A stretch of DNA of 64,000 bases, taken from contig CAMNSD010000009.1 of assembly GCA_946554445.1 (NCBI GenBank), positions 1-64,000 on the forward strand, given 5' to 3'. Source of the stretch: an uncultured Lachnospiraceae bacterium (GTDB taxonomy: Bacteria; Bacillota; Clostridia; Lachnospirales; Lachnospiraceae). Below, piece after piece: positions 36,263 to 46,487 of the stretch; position 1 is the first letter of the stretch; each line of letters starts with the position of its first letter. Below the pieces are notes generated by a model. The model was given only the letters and a program-made list of their open reading frames with translations. It searched no databases and was not told the DNA's origin. Position numbers and translations under genes: made by a program.

Positions 36263-37450
36263 ATGAACCAACAGAAATTATCCCGCCTGCAGGAACTTTT
36301 ATGGGAAATGACAGAGAAAAGCTTCGTCTCAGGCGTAAACTGCATGGTCCTGCAGGGCGGACAGGAACAATGCTACTACGAAGCCGGCATGCGTGACCTT
36401 GCCGCCGGGCTGCCCGTGACAAGAGATACTATTTTCCGATTGTATTCCATGACCAAACCTGTCACAGCAGCAGCTGCGATGATACTCCTTGAGGAGGGAC
36501 GAATTGACCTGTATGATCCTGTTTCTGATTATCTGCCCGGATTTTGCGATCAGCAAGTGATGACGGACGGGGTGCTCGTACCCGTAAAACGTCCTGTCAT
36601 CATACAAGATTTGCTGAATATGACTTCCGGATTGACCTATCCGGGGGAAACATGCGCTTCAGAAATCCGCACGGACCAGCTTATGGACGAGGTGATCACG
36701 AACTTATCCTCTCCTCAGGCGCTGACAACTTGCGAAATCATGAACCGGCTTGGCAAGATTCCCTTGGCCTTTCAACCCGGTGAAAAATGGCATTATGGCA
36801 TGTCCGCAGATGTACTCGGCGCAGTCATCGAAATAGTTTCCGGTATGCGTTTCGGTGATTTTTTAAAGAAACGTATTTTTGAACCCCTTGGCATGCATGA
36901 TACGGATTTTTTTGTACCTCCCCAAAAACAGCCCCGGCTCTCTAAAGCATACCAGGATATCGGCAAGGGATTGGAAGAATTCCATTTCCCCCGTCTGGGA
37001 ATCAGCAACCATATGAAGACGCCTCCCGCTTTCGAATCCGGCGGAGCAGGACTGGTCTCTACCATTGACGATTATGCCCGCTTCGCACAGATGCTTCTGC
37101 AAAAGGGCAGCTTTGATCATGTTACTATCCTCTCCCCGCAGACGGTTGACTTTATGACACACGCCCACCTTGCCCCGGCGCTCGATCCCTACGTCTGGCA
37201 ATGGGAAAGCCTGGCTGGCTGCAGCTACGCCAATCTGATGCGTATCATGAGAGATCCCGGCGCTGCTATCTCCATAAGCCGTACTGGAGAATTTGGCTGG
37301 GATGGCTGGATGGGCACCTATATGACCATTGATCCTGCCGATGACATGGTTCTCCTGCTCATGCTCCAAAAAACGGATACAGGGACCACTGCCTACACTA
37401 GAAAAATACGCAATGTAGTCTTTTCTTCATTAGATCAGGCAAGAAATTAA
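36263..37450 (+). CDS. Serine hydrolase of the beta-lactamase class C / EstB family
   Basis: 395 residues. The nucleophile motif SMTK (Ser62, Lys65) and the second motif Tyr-Gly-Met-Ser (Tyr178) are clear; the region FGWDGWMGTYMTIDP replaces the KTG-type box. No signal peptide is visible, so it is probably cytoplasmic: an esterase, amidase or peptidase rather than a beta-lactamase. The ATG at 36263 follows GGAG by six bases. It lies 19 bases after the kinase gene and shares its terminator, so a role in trimming an acylated or glycosylated substrate is possible but unproven. Confidence 0.85.
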   Translation: MNQQKLSRLQELLWEMTEKSFVSGVNCMVLQGGQEQCYYEAGMRDLAAGLPVTRDTIFRLYSMTKPVTAAAAMILLEEGRIDLYDPVSDYLPGFCDQQVMTDGVLVPVKRPVIIQDLLNMTSGLTYPGETCASEIRTDQLMDEVITNLSSPQALTTCEIMNRLGKIPLAFQPGEKWHYGMSADVLGAVIEIVSGMRFGDFLKKRIFEPLGMHDTDFFVPPQKQPRLSKAYQDIGKGLEEFHFPRLGISNHMKTPPAFESGGAGLVSTIDDYARFAQMLLQKGSFDHVTILSPQTVDFMTHAHLAPALDPYVWQWESLAGCSYANLMRIMRDPGAAISISRTGEFGWDGWMGTYMTIDPADDMVLLLMLQKTDTGTTAYTRKIRNVVFSSLDQARN

Positions 37451-37471
37451 ACAAGATACTTAATTAAGACT

Positions 37472-37524
37472 TTATCAAAAAAAGTAATCCTCTTTTCTCA
37501 ATTACGGATTACTTTTTTTGATAA
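37472..37524. terminator. Bidirectional-looking terminator of the GH112 operon
   Basis: A perfect 19-bp inverted repeat (37472-37490 and 37506-37524) containing A7 on the left and T7 on the right arm. Confidence 0.8.
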
Positions 37525-37530
37525 ATGCCC

Positions 37531-37559
37531 TTGACATTTCACATCAATACTGATATCAT
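37531..37559 (+). promoter_or_regulatory. Promoter of the coiled-coil protein gene
   Basis: TTGACA (37531-37536), a 17-base spacer and TATCAT (37554-37559). It predicts a leader of about 170 bases. Confidence 0.65.
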
Positions 37560-37677
37560 TTTACTACAGCATTGATATTCTAACGGAATTTCATTTATTC
37601 TTTTTTTCTATAAAATATCTAAAAATGATATTTTATCTGTTTTAGAATCCTTGCTTACCAATAAACTATTCACACAG

Positions 37678-37734
37678 GCAGGGAAAACAGACCTTCGCTA
37701 TCAACCAGCTTTCCCTGCTGACAAACGAAGGGAG
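37678..37734 (+). promoter_or_regulatory. Candidate pseudoknot leader covering a ribosome binding site
   Basis: GCAGGGAAA (37678-37686) pairs perfectly with TTTCCCTGC (37710-37718). The loop between them holds CCTTCG (37692-37697), which is complementary to CGAAGG (37726-37731). The latter is part of the ribosome binding site CGAAGGGAG of the next gene. Forming both stems gives an H-type pseudoknot that would hide the binding site. Confidence 0.5.
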
Positions 37735-37739
37735 AAAAT

Positions 37740-38165
37740 ATGAATACGAAACGAAACACCCGGCAACCTGCAACCATCTCTTGGGAAAAGGAGGAAATCC
37801 TTGTGGCTCTGACACAACGCGATCTTCAGGCAATTTCTGATCTGTTGGACCAGAAACTAGAAGAAAAACTTGACCAAAAGCTAGATGAAAAACTCGACCA
37901 AAAGTTAGACCAGAAATTTAAGGCGGAACTCAAGCCTATCTATGAACGGCTTGATCATATTGATATGCGGCTTGACCGCGCCGATGACAATTTCAAATAT
38001 CTGGATGTCAAATTAAATAAAACCATTGACAAATTGGAGGACCTCGACCTCTCCTTCCGAAACTTTGCACAGAATACGAAAAGAGATATCACGAAGCTGC
38101 AGGATGGCATGGATACCATCGTGGAAATCCTGCGCATCAACAAACTGGTACCTGGGAAACACTGA
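37740..38165 (+). CDS. Coiled-coil protein of unknown function
   Basis: 141 residues, entirely helical and charged. A short repeat of LDQKLEEK/LDQKLDEK type (about 39-62) leads into a predicted coiled coil (ERLDHIDMRLDRADDNFKYLDVKLNKTIDKLEDLDLSFRNFAQNTKRDITKLQDGMDTIVEIL). No membrane helix. Similar proteins are often called hypothetical or compared with viral or chromosomal coiled coils without a known role. GAAGGGAG lies five bases before the ATG and can be sequestered by the leader structure described above. Confidence 0.7.
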   Translation: MNTKRNTRQPATISWEKEEILVALTQRDLQAISDLLDQKLEEKLDQKLDEKLDQKLDQKFKAELKPIYERLDHIDMRLDRADDNFKYLDVKLNKTIDKLEDLDLSFRNFAQNTKRDITKLQDGMDTIVEILRINKLVPGKH

Positions 38166-38183
38166 TTCCCGCATAAAAATCCG

Positions 38184-38597
38184 TTAAAGTACCATAATGA
38201 GCGTCCCGGCCGTGATCAGAACACTGCCGATAAATGACTTTGCCGTAAATGATTCATGGAGAAAAACAAAGGCAAGAATCAACGTAATGACTACGCTGAG
38301 TTTATCTATCGGAACGACTTTGGATGCCTCACCAATCTGCAGGGCCCTGTAATAACAAAGCCATGACGCCCCTGTTGCCAGCCCAGATAAGATTAAGAAA
38401 ATCCAGCTTTTTCTACTGATCTGGGCAAGGCCGTTTTGCGTGTTCGTCAAAAAGACCATTCCCCAGGCCATTACTACCACGACAACAGTCCGAATGGCCG
38501 TCGCCAGATTGGAATTGACGCCCTCAATTCCCACTTTGGCGAGAATGGAAGTCAGTGCCGCAAACACGGCCGATAATAATGCAAACCAAAACCACAT
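38184..38597 (-). CDS. EamA-like small drug/metabolite transporter (single-domain)
   Basis: 137 residues with five hydrophobic helices, a single EamA unit (FALLSAVFAALTSILAKVGIEGVNSNLATAIRTVVV ... YYRALQIGEASKVVPIDKLSVVITLILAFVFLHESFTAKSFIGSVLITAGTLIMVL). Full-length DMT proteins have two such units, so this one must act as a dimer. GGAGAGGAG precedes the ATG. It is divergent from the dehydrogenase at 38669 and convergent with the coiled-coil gene. The substrate is unknown. Confidence 0.85.
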   Translation of the reverse strand: MWFWFALLSAVFAALTSILAKVGIEGVNSNLATAIRTVVVVVMAWGMVFLTNTQNGLAQISRKSWIFLILSGLATGASWLCYYRALQIGEASKVVPIDKLSVVITLILAFVFLHESFTAKSFIGSVLITAGTLIMVL

Positions 38598-38668
38598 AGT
38601 TACTCCTCTCCTTGCATCTGCAAACCTTTTCTTTATATCATAATATCATAAACACGGAGGTTTATTTC

Positions 38669-39595
38669 ATGAAACAATCATCTGCAACACCATCCATCAC
38701 CATCATCGGCATGGGAGCGCTGGGCATCCTGTACGGGGATATTTTCACCCGCAAACTGGGGCGGGAATCCGTCACCTTTCTGGCTGACAAAGAACGCATC
38801 CATAGATACAGGACGGAAGGTGTCCTCTGTAACGGAAATCTCTGCGATTTCCAGATGACCACTGAGGCGAAACCTGCTGATTTGTTAATCTTCGCCGTCA
38901 AGGGCACATCCCTGGAGGAATCGATCGAACTCGCACGGCCTGCCGTGGACGAAAACACGATTATTCTCTCTTTATTAAACGGCATCAGCAGTGAGGAAAT
39001 CATTGCTTCGGAAATAAAACAAGGGCATATCATTCACTGCATCGCACAGGGCATGGACGCTGTAAAACTTGGAAACAAGCTGACCTATGCCCATGCTGGC
39101 GAGTTGAGGATTGGCACCCCCGATGTATCCAAACGTCCCTTCCTTGCGCAGGTGGAAACGCTTCTTTGTACTGCAGGGATTCCCTGCATCGTGGAGGAAG
39201 ATATCATCCACCGCCTTTGGGGCAAATGGATGCTGAACGTAGGTGTCAATCAGGTTGTCATGGTATCTGAGGGCACCTATAAAACCGTCCAGGAACCCGG
39301 CAAACAACGTGATCTGATGATTGCTGCCATGGAAGAAGTTTTAAATCTTTCCATCTGTGCCAATACTGGTGTCACCAGAGACGACCTCGACAGCTATGTG
39401 GCCCTGATAGATACCCTGAATCCGGACGGAATGCCCTCCATGCGCCAGGACGGTATTCTGAAAAGACGCACAGAGGTGGATTTCTTCGCCGGAACCGTGA
39501 TTACCATGGCATCAAAATATGGACTGGATGTCCCCGTTAATCAAATGCTTTATGCCAGAATCAAAGAAATGGAGGCTGAAATGCTGCATGACTAA
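38669..39595 (+). CDS. Ketopantoate reductase family protein (PanE/ApbA-like)
   Basis: 308 residues. N-terminal Rossmann domain with [14 protein letters not shown] (about 10-23) for NADPH, the conserved [25 protein letters not shown], then the C-terminal helical domain with [16 protein letters not shown] and PSMRQD near the end. Canonical PanE makes pantoate for coenzyme A, but many clostridial paralogues have unknown substrates. The ATG at 38669 follows GGAGG by eight bases. The gene overlaps the end of pepT on the other strand by four bases. Confidence 0.85.
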   Translation: MKQSSATPSITIIGMGALGILYGDIFTRKLGRESVTFLADKERIHRYRTEGVLCNGNLCDFQMTTEAKPADLLIFAVKGTSLEESIELARPAVDENTIILSLLNGISSEEIIASEIKQGHIIHCIAQGMDAVKLGNKLTYAHAGELRIGTPDVSKRPFLAQVETLLCTAGIPCIVEEDIIHRLWGKWMLNVGVNQVVMVSEGTYKTVQEPGKQRDLMIAAMEEVLNLSICANTGVTRDDLDSYVALIDTLNPDGMPSMRQDGILKRRTEVDFFAGTVITMASKYGLDVPVNQMLYARIKEMEAEMLHD

Positions 39596-40830
39596 TCATG
39601 CTTTTCTCCATATTTCTCTGCAATCCTGATCAAAAGCTTCACGATCATCTCCATCTCATCCGCACAGGCGTATTCAAATCGGCCGTGGAAATTCTGGCCG
39701 CCGGTACATAGATTCGGGCAAGGCAGTCCCATGAAGGAAAGTCTCGCCCCGTCTGTACCGCCGCGGATTGGCACTACTACCGGACTGATGCCCAGTTCTT
39801 CCATGGCTTCTTTTGCATGATCCACCAGATGCAAGTGCTGCTCAATGATCTCCTTCATATTGTAATAGGAATCTCTCATCTCGATAGCAAAGGTCCCCGC
39901 TCCATATTTTTGATTCAAAAATTCCCCAATCCGTGTAAAGTTTTCCTTCTTCTTCTCAAACTTCTCTCGGTCATGGTCCCTGATAATATATTCTGCCACA
40001 GCTTCCTCCACAGTGCCATGCAGCTGATCCAGATGATAAAATCCTTCATAGCCGCTGGTATACATGGGATTTTCCGATACTGGCAGCATTGTCTGGAATT
40101 CCTGGGCCATCAGGATAGCATTGCGCATCTTATCCTTGGCCTCTCCCGGATGAACGCTCCTGCCATGTATCGTTACTTTAGCGCCCGCCGCGTTAAAATT
40201 CTCATACTCCAGTTCCCCAAGTCTGCCGCCGTCCACCGTGTACGCATACTCTGCGCCAAATCGCTCCACATCAAAATAGTCTGCGCCCGCACCCACTTCT
40301 TCATCCGGGGTAAATGCAATCCGTAACCGGCCGTGTTTGATTTCCTCATGTTGCAACAGATATTCGGCCATCGCCATGATCTCCGCCACCCCCGCCTTAT
40401 CGTCTGCTCCCAAAAGTGTGGTTCCGTCCGTGACGATCAAGCTCTTACCCTGATAGGAAGCAAGTTCTGGAAAATCCGCTACTTTCATGACAATATTCTT
40501 TTCCTGGTTTAACAGAATATCCTTCCCATCATAGGTTTCCACAATACGGGGCTTGACTTCCGTCCCCGTCACTGCCGGAGACGTATCCATATGGGCAATA
40601 AAGCCAATCACCGGCGCCTGCTCACAGCCCGCTGTGGCCGGAATTGAAGCATATAGGTAACAATGCTCCTTATCATAGACGATGTCCTGCGCCCCCATCT
40701 CCTTTAACTGTCTCTCCAGAACCTTAGCGAGGTCATGCTGCTTGGATGTAGAAGGCGTACTCGTACTCTCCTCGGAAGACTGCGTGCCTATTTTTACATA
40801 CTCTAAAAATTTTTCAATCACTCTTTCCAT
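39592..40830 (-). CDS. pepT: Peptidase T (tripeptide aminopeptidase)
   Basis: 412 residues, M20B family cytoplasmic zinc aminopeptidase that releases the first residue of tripeptides. Motifs: [83 protein letters not shown] and [25 protein letters not shown]. The ATG at 40830 follows AAAGGA; seven upstream codons are open but have no site. It lies 26 bases downstream of the YbaK-like gene, probably co-transcribed with it and Lhr. Confidence 0.95.
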   Translation of the reverse strand: MERVIEKFLEYVKIGTQSSEESTSTPSTSKQHDLAKVLERQLKEMGAQDIVYDKEHCYLYASIPATAGCEQAPVIGFIAHMDTSPAVTGTEVKPRIVETYDGKDILLNQEKNIVMKVADFPELASYQGKSLIVTDGTTLLGADDKAGVAEIMAMAEYLLQHEEIKHGRLRIAFTPDEEVGAGADYFDVERFGAEYAYTVDGGRLGELEYENFNAAGAKVTIHGRSVHPGEAKDKMRNAILMAQEFQTMLPVSENPMYTSGYEGFYHLDQLHGTVEEAVAEYIIRDHDREKFEKKKENFTRIGEFLNQKYGAGTFAIEMRDSYYNMKEIIEQHLHLVDHAKEAMEELGISPVVVPIRGGTDGARLSFMGLPCPNLCTGGQNFHGRFEYACADEMEMIVKLLIRIAEKYGEKHD

Positions 40831-40856
40831 GGCTTTTCCTTTCTCTGTCAAAACTA

Positions 40857-41327
40857 TTAAAAATATCCTTTACACACATCCACCCACTCCGTATAGCCGG
40901 AATATTGTTCTAATTGTGGAATTGTCAGTTCTATCGCGCTGTTCGCACTTCCACAGGCTGGAAAGACTGTCTCAAACCGTTTCAGTGACACATCCAGATA
41001 CACCGTCACCCCATCTTTTACCGCAAAAGGACAGACACCGCCCACCGCATGGCCTACCAGCTCCTCCACCTGATCCGGAGAAAGCATTTTCGCCTTGGTG
41101 GCAAACTGCTCCTTGAATTTATGATTGTCCACCTTTGCATCCCCTGCCGCCACAATCAGCACCGGATGATCTGCCACCAAAAAGGATAAGGTCTTTGCAA
41201 TCCGCTGTGGTTCGCAATGCAGCGCCTCCGCCGCCAGTTCTACCGTTGCGCTGGATACATCGAACTCCAGAATCTTCTCCTCCATGCCGTACTGTCTGAA
41301 ATATGCCTTTACGTTCTCTATTGCCAT
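40857..41327 (-). CDS. YbaK/EbsC family aminoacyl-tRNA deacylase-like protein
   Basis: 156 residues, one YbaK domain. Features: [34 protein letters not shown] with the conserved Lys, then the [44 protein letters not shown] block typical of Cys-tRNA(Pro)/Ala-tRNA(Pro) deacylases. It is a proofreading enzyme by family. The ATG at 41327 follows GGAGG by nine bases. The lhr stop lies 29 bases upstream of this start, so the genes are probably co-transcribed. Confidence 0.9.
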   Translation of the reverse strand: MAIENVKAYFRQYGMEEKILEFDVSSATVELAAEALHCEPQRIAKTLSFLVADHPVLIVAAGDAKVDNHKFKEQFATKAKMLSPDQVEELVGHAVGGVCPFAVKDGVTVYLDVSLKRFETVFPACGSANSAIELTIPQLEQYSGYTEWVDVCKGYF

Positions 41328-41355
41328 CTTCGTTCTCCTCCCTTTATAATGCCTC

Positions 41356-44300
41356 TTAAAGATACAACACATAATCCTGCATCTCTTTCCTAAATCCTGC
41401 CTGCCGCAAGGCCTCTCCCGTCGTATCCGGATATTCTTTCACTACAATCCGCTTCACACCGGCAAAGATACTGCCCTGCTTGAACTTCTCCGCAAACAGC
41501 CGCATACATTCCTCCTTAAGTTCCTCCTGCCAGATTCGCAAGACTTTTCCCTGTCTCTCCATCACAGCCACCGGTATCCCGCCATAGCAGGCAACGGCTG
41601 TTCCGGGCACATTAATAAAATTGCGTCCTTCCCTGTGCGGCAATATCTTTCCCCAGCACTGGGCCGGATCCGCCGCATTAACCCACACAAGTTTTTTCTC
41701 CGGATTGTGCAGTCTTCGCACCACACTCTCGTAATCCTTTCCCCGAATAAACTGGGAACCGGAAAGGTCTTTGACAAAGTATCCCCGTCTCGCCTGCCCG
41801 GTATACTCCCAAATGCGAAGCACCGACAACGCCTCCTGCCAAGAGAGTCCGCAGACGGAGACTGTTTCCTTGCTGATAATGGGACTGACACGAAAACAAT
41901 CTTCCAGTTTTTCCTCGATTGTTTTGTCTCGTACTGGTCTGACAATATCCCACCTTCCCGTCTGCAACGCCTTCACCCGCAGATTGACTCGCTGTCTTAC
42001 CACAGCCTTTTTCGTCTTTTCCCGGTCAAGCCACTGTCGCACCGGCAGGAAACTATCCGCATAGACAAGTCCCTTCTCCATCAGGGAAAGCAGGGTATCA
42101 TATGGCGACTGCGCGGGAAGCAGATCGTTTAATGCTTGCATAAAACAGGCGCCGCGCCTGATGATTGCTTCATAGATAACTCGTTCTTCCTCCGTCAGTC
42201 CTTCCTTTATCAACGCCTCTTGCGGCCTGTCCGTCTCCCAGTCAACAGCTGCCTGATAATCGAATCGCAGGCTTCCTTTCGCATCCATATGCCAGAACAA
42301 TTCTCCCTCCGACAGGAAAGCATCCAACAGGGAAGGTCTGTAATTTCTCACCCGACTGGGTAACAGGATTTTTTCCCAATATACAGCCGGCAATGTCATT
42401 CCCGCATACTGCCTGATCGTATTCTGCACACATTCTGCCGCCGGTGCGCCAGATTCCATCTGAGACAGCATCAGCGCCGCATAATGTTCACCCGGACTAG
42501 TTTGAATCTCTTCCCGCCTTTTTTTCAATGTCCGCACTCTGGCACGCCTGTATAACTCCCCATGATAATATCTGTCATCCTGTTTTACCGCCGCTTTCTG
42601 TCGGCACAATTCTTCCAGGATATCTTCCGCCAATTTTACAGGCCAGCCATATCTGTCCGCCGTCTGCCCGGCGTCCGCACCACCTCTGTAGCGCAGCATC
42701 CGCCTTACAATGTGAAGCTGCTCACTGACAAACAGTTTTTTCTCCTGCTCCTGTTCTTTCTCCTGCTCCTCTGCTTCCCCAAGCGCCCTGGCATATTCTG
42801 CTTCCTGTTCCGCCGCAATCCATAAGCCCTGTTCCAGGTACAGCACCCTGCCTTCCTGCGCCAGCTTGTCAAGCCATTCCACCGGGATTTCCAGTTCTCC
42901 GGCCGTCAGATCGCCCTCCGTCATGAGAAGCGTGTGCAGCTGTTTTTCATCCTGGGGCAGGCGGCTTCTCTCCTGCACTTCCGACAGTTCTCGGCTGCCT
43001 GGCTGTATCAAATGTTTTTCCTGCTTTAAGGCCTCCTCCACTGCGCCGTGAATCCCCCGCGGCGTGGGCGCATAGTCATACATGACTGCAGCTTCTTGGC
43101 TCCACTGTAAAGGCAGAGACATGGGTGACGGTATATCTGTATAGATTTCTCGGATTTTAACCGCACCGCTGCGGATATCATAGAGAAGTTCCTGCACACC
43201 GGCCGCATCCCACAATTCCTGCATACATTCGCGCCTGGTCTCCCGAATCAACGGATGCTCTTTCTCCCTGACCACCTGTTCCAACATCTCCGCGCTCTTA
43301 AGTCTCTGCATCCACAAGGGCTGTCTCCCGTTTTTTCGCACACCCATCATCAAAGCCCGGCCGCTGTTATAGCGAAAAGCCATATTAAAAAGGGGTGTGG
43401 CCGGCAACAGAATTTCCAACTGCCGCAGACAGGCATCTGCGTCAATCCTTTGCAGCAATCCCTCTGGCAGGCTCTGATTTCCATAAGAATATAGCAGGAA
43501 ACCATCCTCCTCGTCCACGCTGCCAATCTCCATATGCAATTCTTCCCTAGCTGTCTGTGCAGCAAGCAAAGACAGGGGTGCATTGATTCTCCTGCCAAAT
43601 ATGGAATGCACCATCATCTGACTGTTTCCCACCGTATCCTTAAAGTGCTCTATGATCAATGTCTCATGATCCGGCAGGCTTCCAGCCGCCTTAATCTGCC
43701 GCTCCAGATAACCGGATGCCAGAGAAGCCGCCGCTTCGTCAAGCCCTAATCCGCCAAGCGCTTCCTGCAGCCTGCCGTCTTCATAAGCCCCCTGCAGAGA
43801 ACGGAAGATACGCCCGAATGCCTCTCCCGTTCGTTTATCTCTTCCTTTGATCTCCCCATGCCAAAAGGGAAGTCTCGCACCTTCCATCTTCGCCTGCGTT
43901 ACTGTCACAGTATCCCGGCTGATATTCACAATCTTCCACGCAAAAGAACCAAGAATAAAACGGTCGCCTGTCTGGGACTCATAGATAAATTCTTCATCCA
44001 CCTCGCCCAGTTTAACCCCTTCCTCGTTCCTCACCGTATATAAACCTTTATCGGGAATCGTACCGCCAGCCGATACGGCTAACATCCTGCTGTAGCCGTC
44101 TCCCTCCACCCGCTCATGAATCCTGTCATAGAGAATCCTGGGCCTTGTCGGAATATCCCTGTCATGTTCATAATCTCCTGCCAGCATGGAAAGGACTGCC
44201 TTCACATCCTCTCTGGTAATCTGGCGAAAAGGCCATGCACGGGGTACAATCTCCATCACTTCATCAATCTCGTAACTTCTGAATGCCGCCATGGACACCA

Positions 44301-45513
44301 GATGCTGCGCTAACACATCCAAGCACTGTGAGGGCGGTTTGACATGTTCCACGCCCCCTTCCCTGGCCAGCTGTGCCGTCATGCCGCAGGATACGCATTC
44401 CGCCGCCATTCTGGGAAAAAGATACATCACGCTCACACGGCCCGGATTATGACCAGCCCGTCCCAATCGCTGCATGGTTCCCGAAATCGTGCGGGGACAC
44501 CCCACCTGCAGTACTTGATCGATCTCCCCCACATCAATCCCCAACTCCATGGATGAAGTGGCGCACAACAACCTGAGCTTACCGTCCCGCAGCTGCAGTT
44601 CTGTCTCCATTCTCTGTTCCTTGGACAGGCTCCCATGATGTACCCTGGCAAATCCATCCCCGCCCAATAAGTTTACATAATATGCTAATTTTTCTGCATA
44701 CCGCCTTCCTTCCACAAAAGCGATCACACTGCGGCTGCCCTGGCAATACTGAAAGACCAGCTTCCCCAGTTCCTCCCACACAGGATCCTTTCTGGGACCT
44801 TTTCTCGTATCCGGGTAAGGACTTAAAATCTCCAATCGTACCCGCTTCTTCATCTCCGGCGCGGCAATCCTAACTTCCTCTGGCGCCAGATACTGCGCCG
44901 CCGTCTCCAAAGGTTCTATTGTGGCAGACAAGCCGATACGCTGACATGCCTTACCGCACAGATGATCCAGTCTCGCCAGAGAAAGCATCAGATGGGCGCC
45001 TCTCTTGGTATCAATCAGGGCGTGAAGCTCATCAATAATCACTGCTCTGGCCGTAGCCAGCACATTCTGCCCCGTCTTACTGGTGAGCATCAAATACAAA
45101 GACTCCGGCGTAATGATCAGGATATGCGGCGGCTTCTTAATCATTCTCTGCCTATCCCGCTGGGGCGTATCCCCTGTCCGAATTCCTACCGATATGATAT
45201 CCTGGGCGCCGATACCCTCCAAAGGACGCTTTAAATTCTCCCGGATATCCGCCGCCAGGGATTTGAGCGGTGAGACATAAATCAACTGTAATTCCTGCTG
45301 CAATGTTCCTGCCTGGGCCTGCCGTTTCATCTGGTCCAGAAACACAAAAAAAGCCGACAGCGTTTTACCCGTACCTGTGGGTGCGGAAATCAGTGCATGA
45401 CTTCCCGCCGCAATAATCGGCCAGCTTTCTTTCTGTACCGGAGTAGGCTCCCCCAGCGTATTGATAAACCAGTCAGCTGTCTGTTTTTCAAAAAGTTCTA
45501 ATACATGCTCCAT
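41356..45513 (-). CDS. lhr: Lhr-like ATP-dependent helicase
   Basis: 1385 residues. Superfamily 2 helicase of the large Lhr group: Q-motif-like TPVQKESWPIIAAG, Walker A SAPTGTGKT, VSPLKSLAADI, DELHALI, GLSATIEP, then RVHHGSLSKEQRMETE, CATSSMELGIDVGEIDQV and QRLGRAGH. The C-terminal half holds the WH and Lhr-specific domains (DUF4145-like region and C-terminal beta domain). It acts in DNA repair by family. Coding starts at the ATG 45513, with only a weak ribosome binding site. The 300 bases upstream (45514-45814) hold a terminator of the preceding gene and nothing else I can support. Confidence 0.92.
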   Translation of the reverse strand: MEHVLELFEKQTADWFINTLGEPTPVQKESWPIIAAGSHALISAPTGTGKTLSAFFVFLDQMKRQAQAGTLQQELQLIYVSPLKSLAADIRENLKRPLEGIGAQDIISVGIRTGDTPQRDRQRMIKKPPHILIITPESLYLMLTSKTGQNVLATARAVIIDELHALIDTKRGAHLMLSLARLDHLCGKACQRIGLSATIEPLETAAQYLAPEEVRIAAPEMKKRVRLEILSPYPDTRKGPRKDPVWEELGKLVFQYCQGSRSVIAFVEGRRYAEKLAYYVNLLGGDGFARVHHGSLSKEQRMETELQLRDGKLRLLCATSSMELGIDVGEIDQVLQVGCPRTISGTMQRLGRAGHNPGRVSVMYLFPRMAAECVSCGMTAQLAREGGVEHVKPPSQCLDVLAQHLVSMAAFRSYEIDEVMEIVPRAWPFRQITREDVKAVLSMLAGDYEHDRDIPTRPRILYDRIHERVEGDGYSRMLAVSAGGTIPDKGLYTVRNEEGVKLGEVDEEFIYESQTGDRFILGSFAWKIVNISRDTVTVTQAKMEGARLPFWHGEIKGRDKRTGEAFGRIFRSLQGAYEDGRLQEALGGLGLDEAAASLASGYLERQIKAAGSLPDHETLIIEHFKDTVGNSQMMVHSIFGRRINAPLSLLAAQTAREELHMEIGSVDEEDGFLLYSYGNQSLPEGLLQRIDADACLRQLEILLPATPLFNMAFRYNSGRALMMGVRKNGRQPLWMQRLKSAEMLEQVVREKEHPLIRETRRECMQELWDAAGVQELLYDIRSGAVKIREIYTDIPSPMSLPLQWSQEAAVMYDYAPTPRGIHGAVEEALKQEKHLIQPGSRELSEVQERSRLPQDEKQLHTLLMTEGDLTAGELEIPVEWLDKLAQEGRVLYLEQGLWIAAEQEAEYARALGEAEEQEKEQEQEKKLFVSEQLHIVRRMLRYRGGADAGQTADRYGWPVKLAEDILEELCRQKAAVKQDDRYYHGELYRRARVRTLKKRREEIQTSPGEHYAALMLSQMESGAPAAECVQNTIRQYAGMTLPAVYWEKILLPSRVRNYRPSLLDAFLSEGELFWHMDAKGSLRFDYQAAVDWETDRPQEALIKEGLTEEERVIYEAIIRRGACFMQALNDLLPAQSPYDTLLSLMEKGLVYADSFLPVRQWLDREKTKKAVVRQRVNLRVKALQTGRWDIVRPVRDKTIEEKLEDCFRVSPIISKETVSVCGLSWQEALSVLRIWEYTGQARRGYFVKDLSGSQFIRGKDYESVVRRLHNPEKKLVWVNAADPAQCWGKILPHREGRNFINVPGTAVACYGGIPVAVMERQGKVLRIWQEELKEECMRLFAEKFKQGSIFAGVKRIVVKEYPDTTGEALRQAGFRKEMQDYVLYL

Positions 45514-45740
45514 GATAACTGTTCAAACTCAACCTATCCAAAAGTTTTACGTTTCCTAATTCTGAATCACACATTTCATGATATCCTGCCCTCTATTGTA
45601 CACATCAAAACTGCAGCCCGCAATATGTTCCTGCCCTCTTTCCTGAAAATATTCTCCATTCAAACGAGTATATCAACAACATCCAATTGCAGAACCACAA
45701 CACCGGATAGCAGACTTCTCCAGATATCCCTTATGTTGAC

Positions 45741-45784
45741 AAGAAAACAACGGCATATCCCCACGAAATACGCCGCTGTTTTTC
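45741..45784 (-). terminator. Terminator of the DUF1349/MFS operon
   Basis: AACAACGGCATAT (45747-45758) pairs with ATACGCCGCTGTT (45768-45780). In the minus direction TTTTCTTG follows; in the plus direction TTTTTCTC follows, so it may work both ways. Confidence 0.65.
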
Positions 45785-45814
45785 TCATCTGCTCAACTAA
45801 CATTATTAATTGTA

Positions 45815-46426
45815 TTACTGATTGTCTTCCGCCCGCCAATCAGCATCTGACTTCCACTGACACTCCGTAATCTCCATATTGGAAAACACAGCCCGATAGG
45901 AACCTTCCGTAGGACTGCAGGCATAGATTCCGTATGTAATCTCTTCCGCCCCTTCCCACATATGGAAAATCCTCATCTGCATAAAATGGACACCATCCCG
46001 ACTACATTCAATACAGAAGTCGCTGTCTCTTCTTGAGAAACGATACCACATACTATTGATATCCGAAGAAATATCCGTAGTCGCCCAATCGGAATAGCCA
46101 TGATTCGTGACTACGCTTCCCAACCTCTGCACTTTATCATCCTCATATTCAATAGAAGCCTTGAACCAGTTGTCACTGTCCAGATACATCGCCACGCCGC
46201 ACTGATCAAATCTGCAGGAGCTCTCAAATTCCGTCTTAACAATAAAAGAAAAGAATTTGTCACTTGTCCTGGTCTGTAATACCGGTGCGTTATCATTCTG
46301 AAACCCATAATAGGTACGCGCCCATAAATCCGTTCCCTTTTCTGTGGTGATTACAACTCTGCTTTCGTCCAACTCCACCTGTTCTGGTTTCCGCGTCCAC
46401 TGCGGATTTGTTTTCAAAAATTCCAT
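45815..46426 (-). CDS. DUF1349 domain protein (concanavalin-like fold)
   Basis: 203 residues. DUF1349 family: WTRKPEQVELDESRVVITTEKGTDLWARTYYGFQNDNAPVLQTRTSDKFFSFIVKTEFESSCRFDQCGVAMYLDSDNWFKASIEYED matches the jelly-roll fold of this group, which occurs near sugar metabolism genes. No signal peptide, so probably cytoplasmic. GGGAGAGGAAG precedes the ATG. It follows the MFS transporter gene at 61 bases on the same strand. The function is not known; sugar binding is an inference from the fold. Confidence 0.85.
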   Translation of the reverse strand: MEFLKTNPQWTRKPEQVELDESRVVITTEKGTDLWARTYYGFQNDNAPVLQTRTSDKFFSFIVKTEFESSCRFDQCGVAMYLDSDNWFKASIEYEDDKVQRLGSVVTNHGYSDWATTDISSDINSMWYRFSRRDSDFCIECSRDGVHFMQMRIFHMWEGAEEITYGIYACSPTEGSYRAVFSNMEITECQWKSDADWRAEDNQ

Positions 46427-46487
46427 TTGCTTCCTCTCCCTTCGTTTTACTTTATTTCCAGTTCTTACTTTATTTTACCTTTTATTC

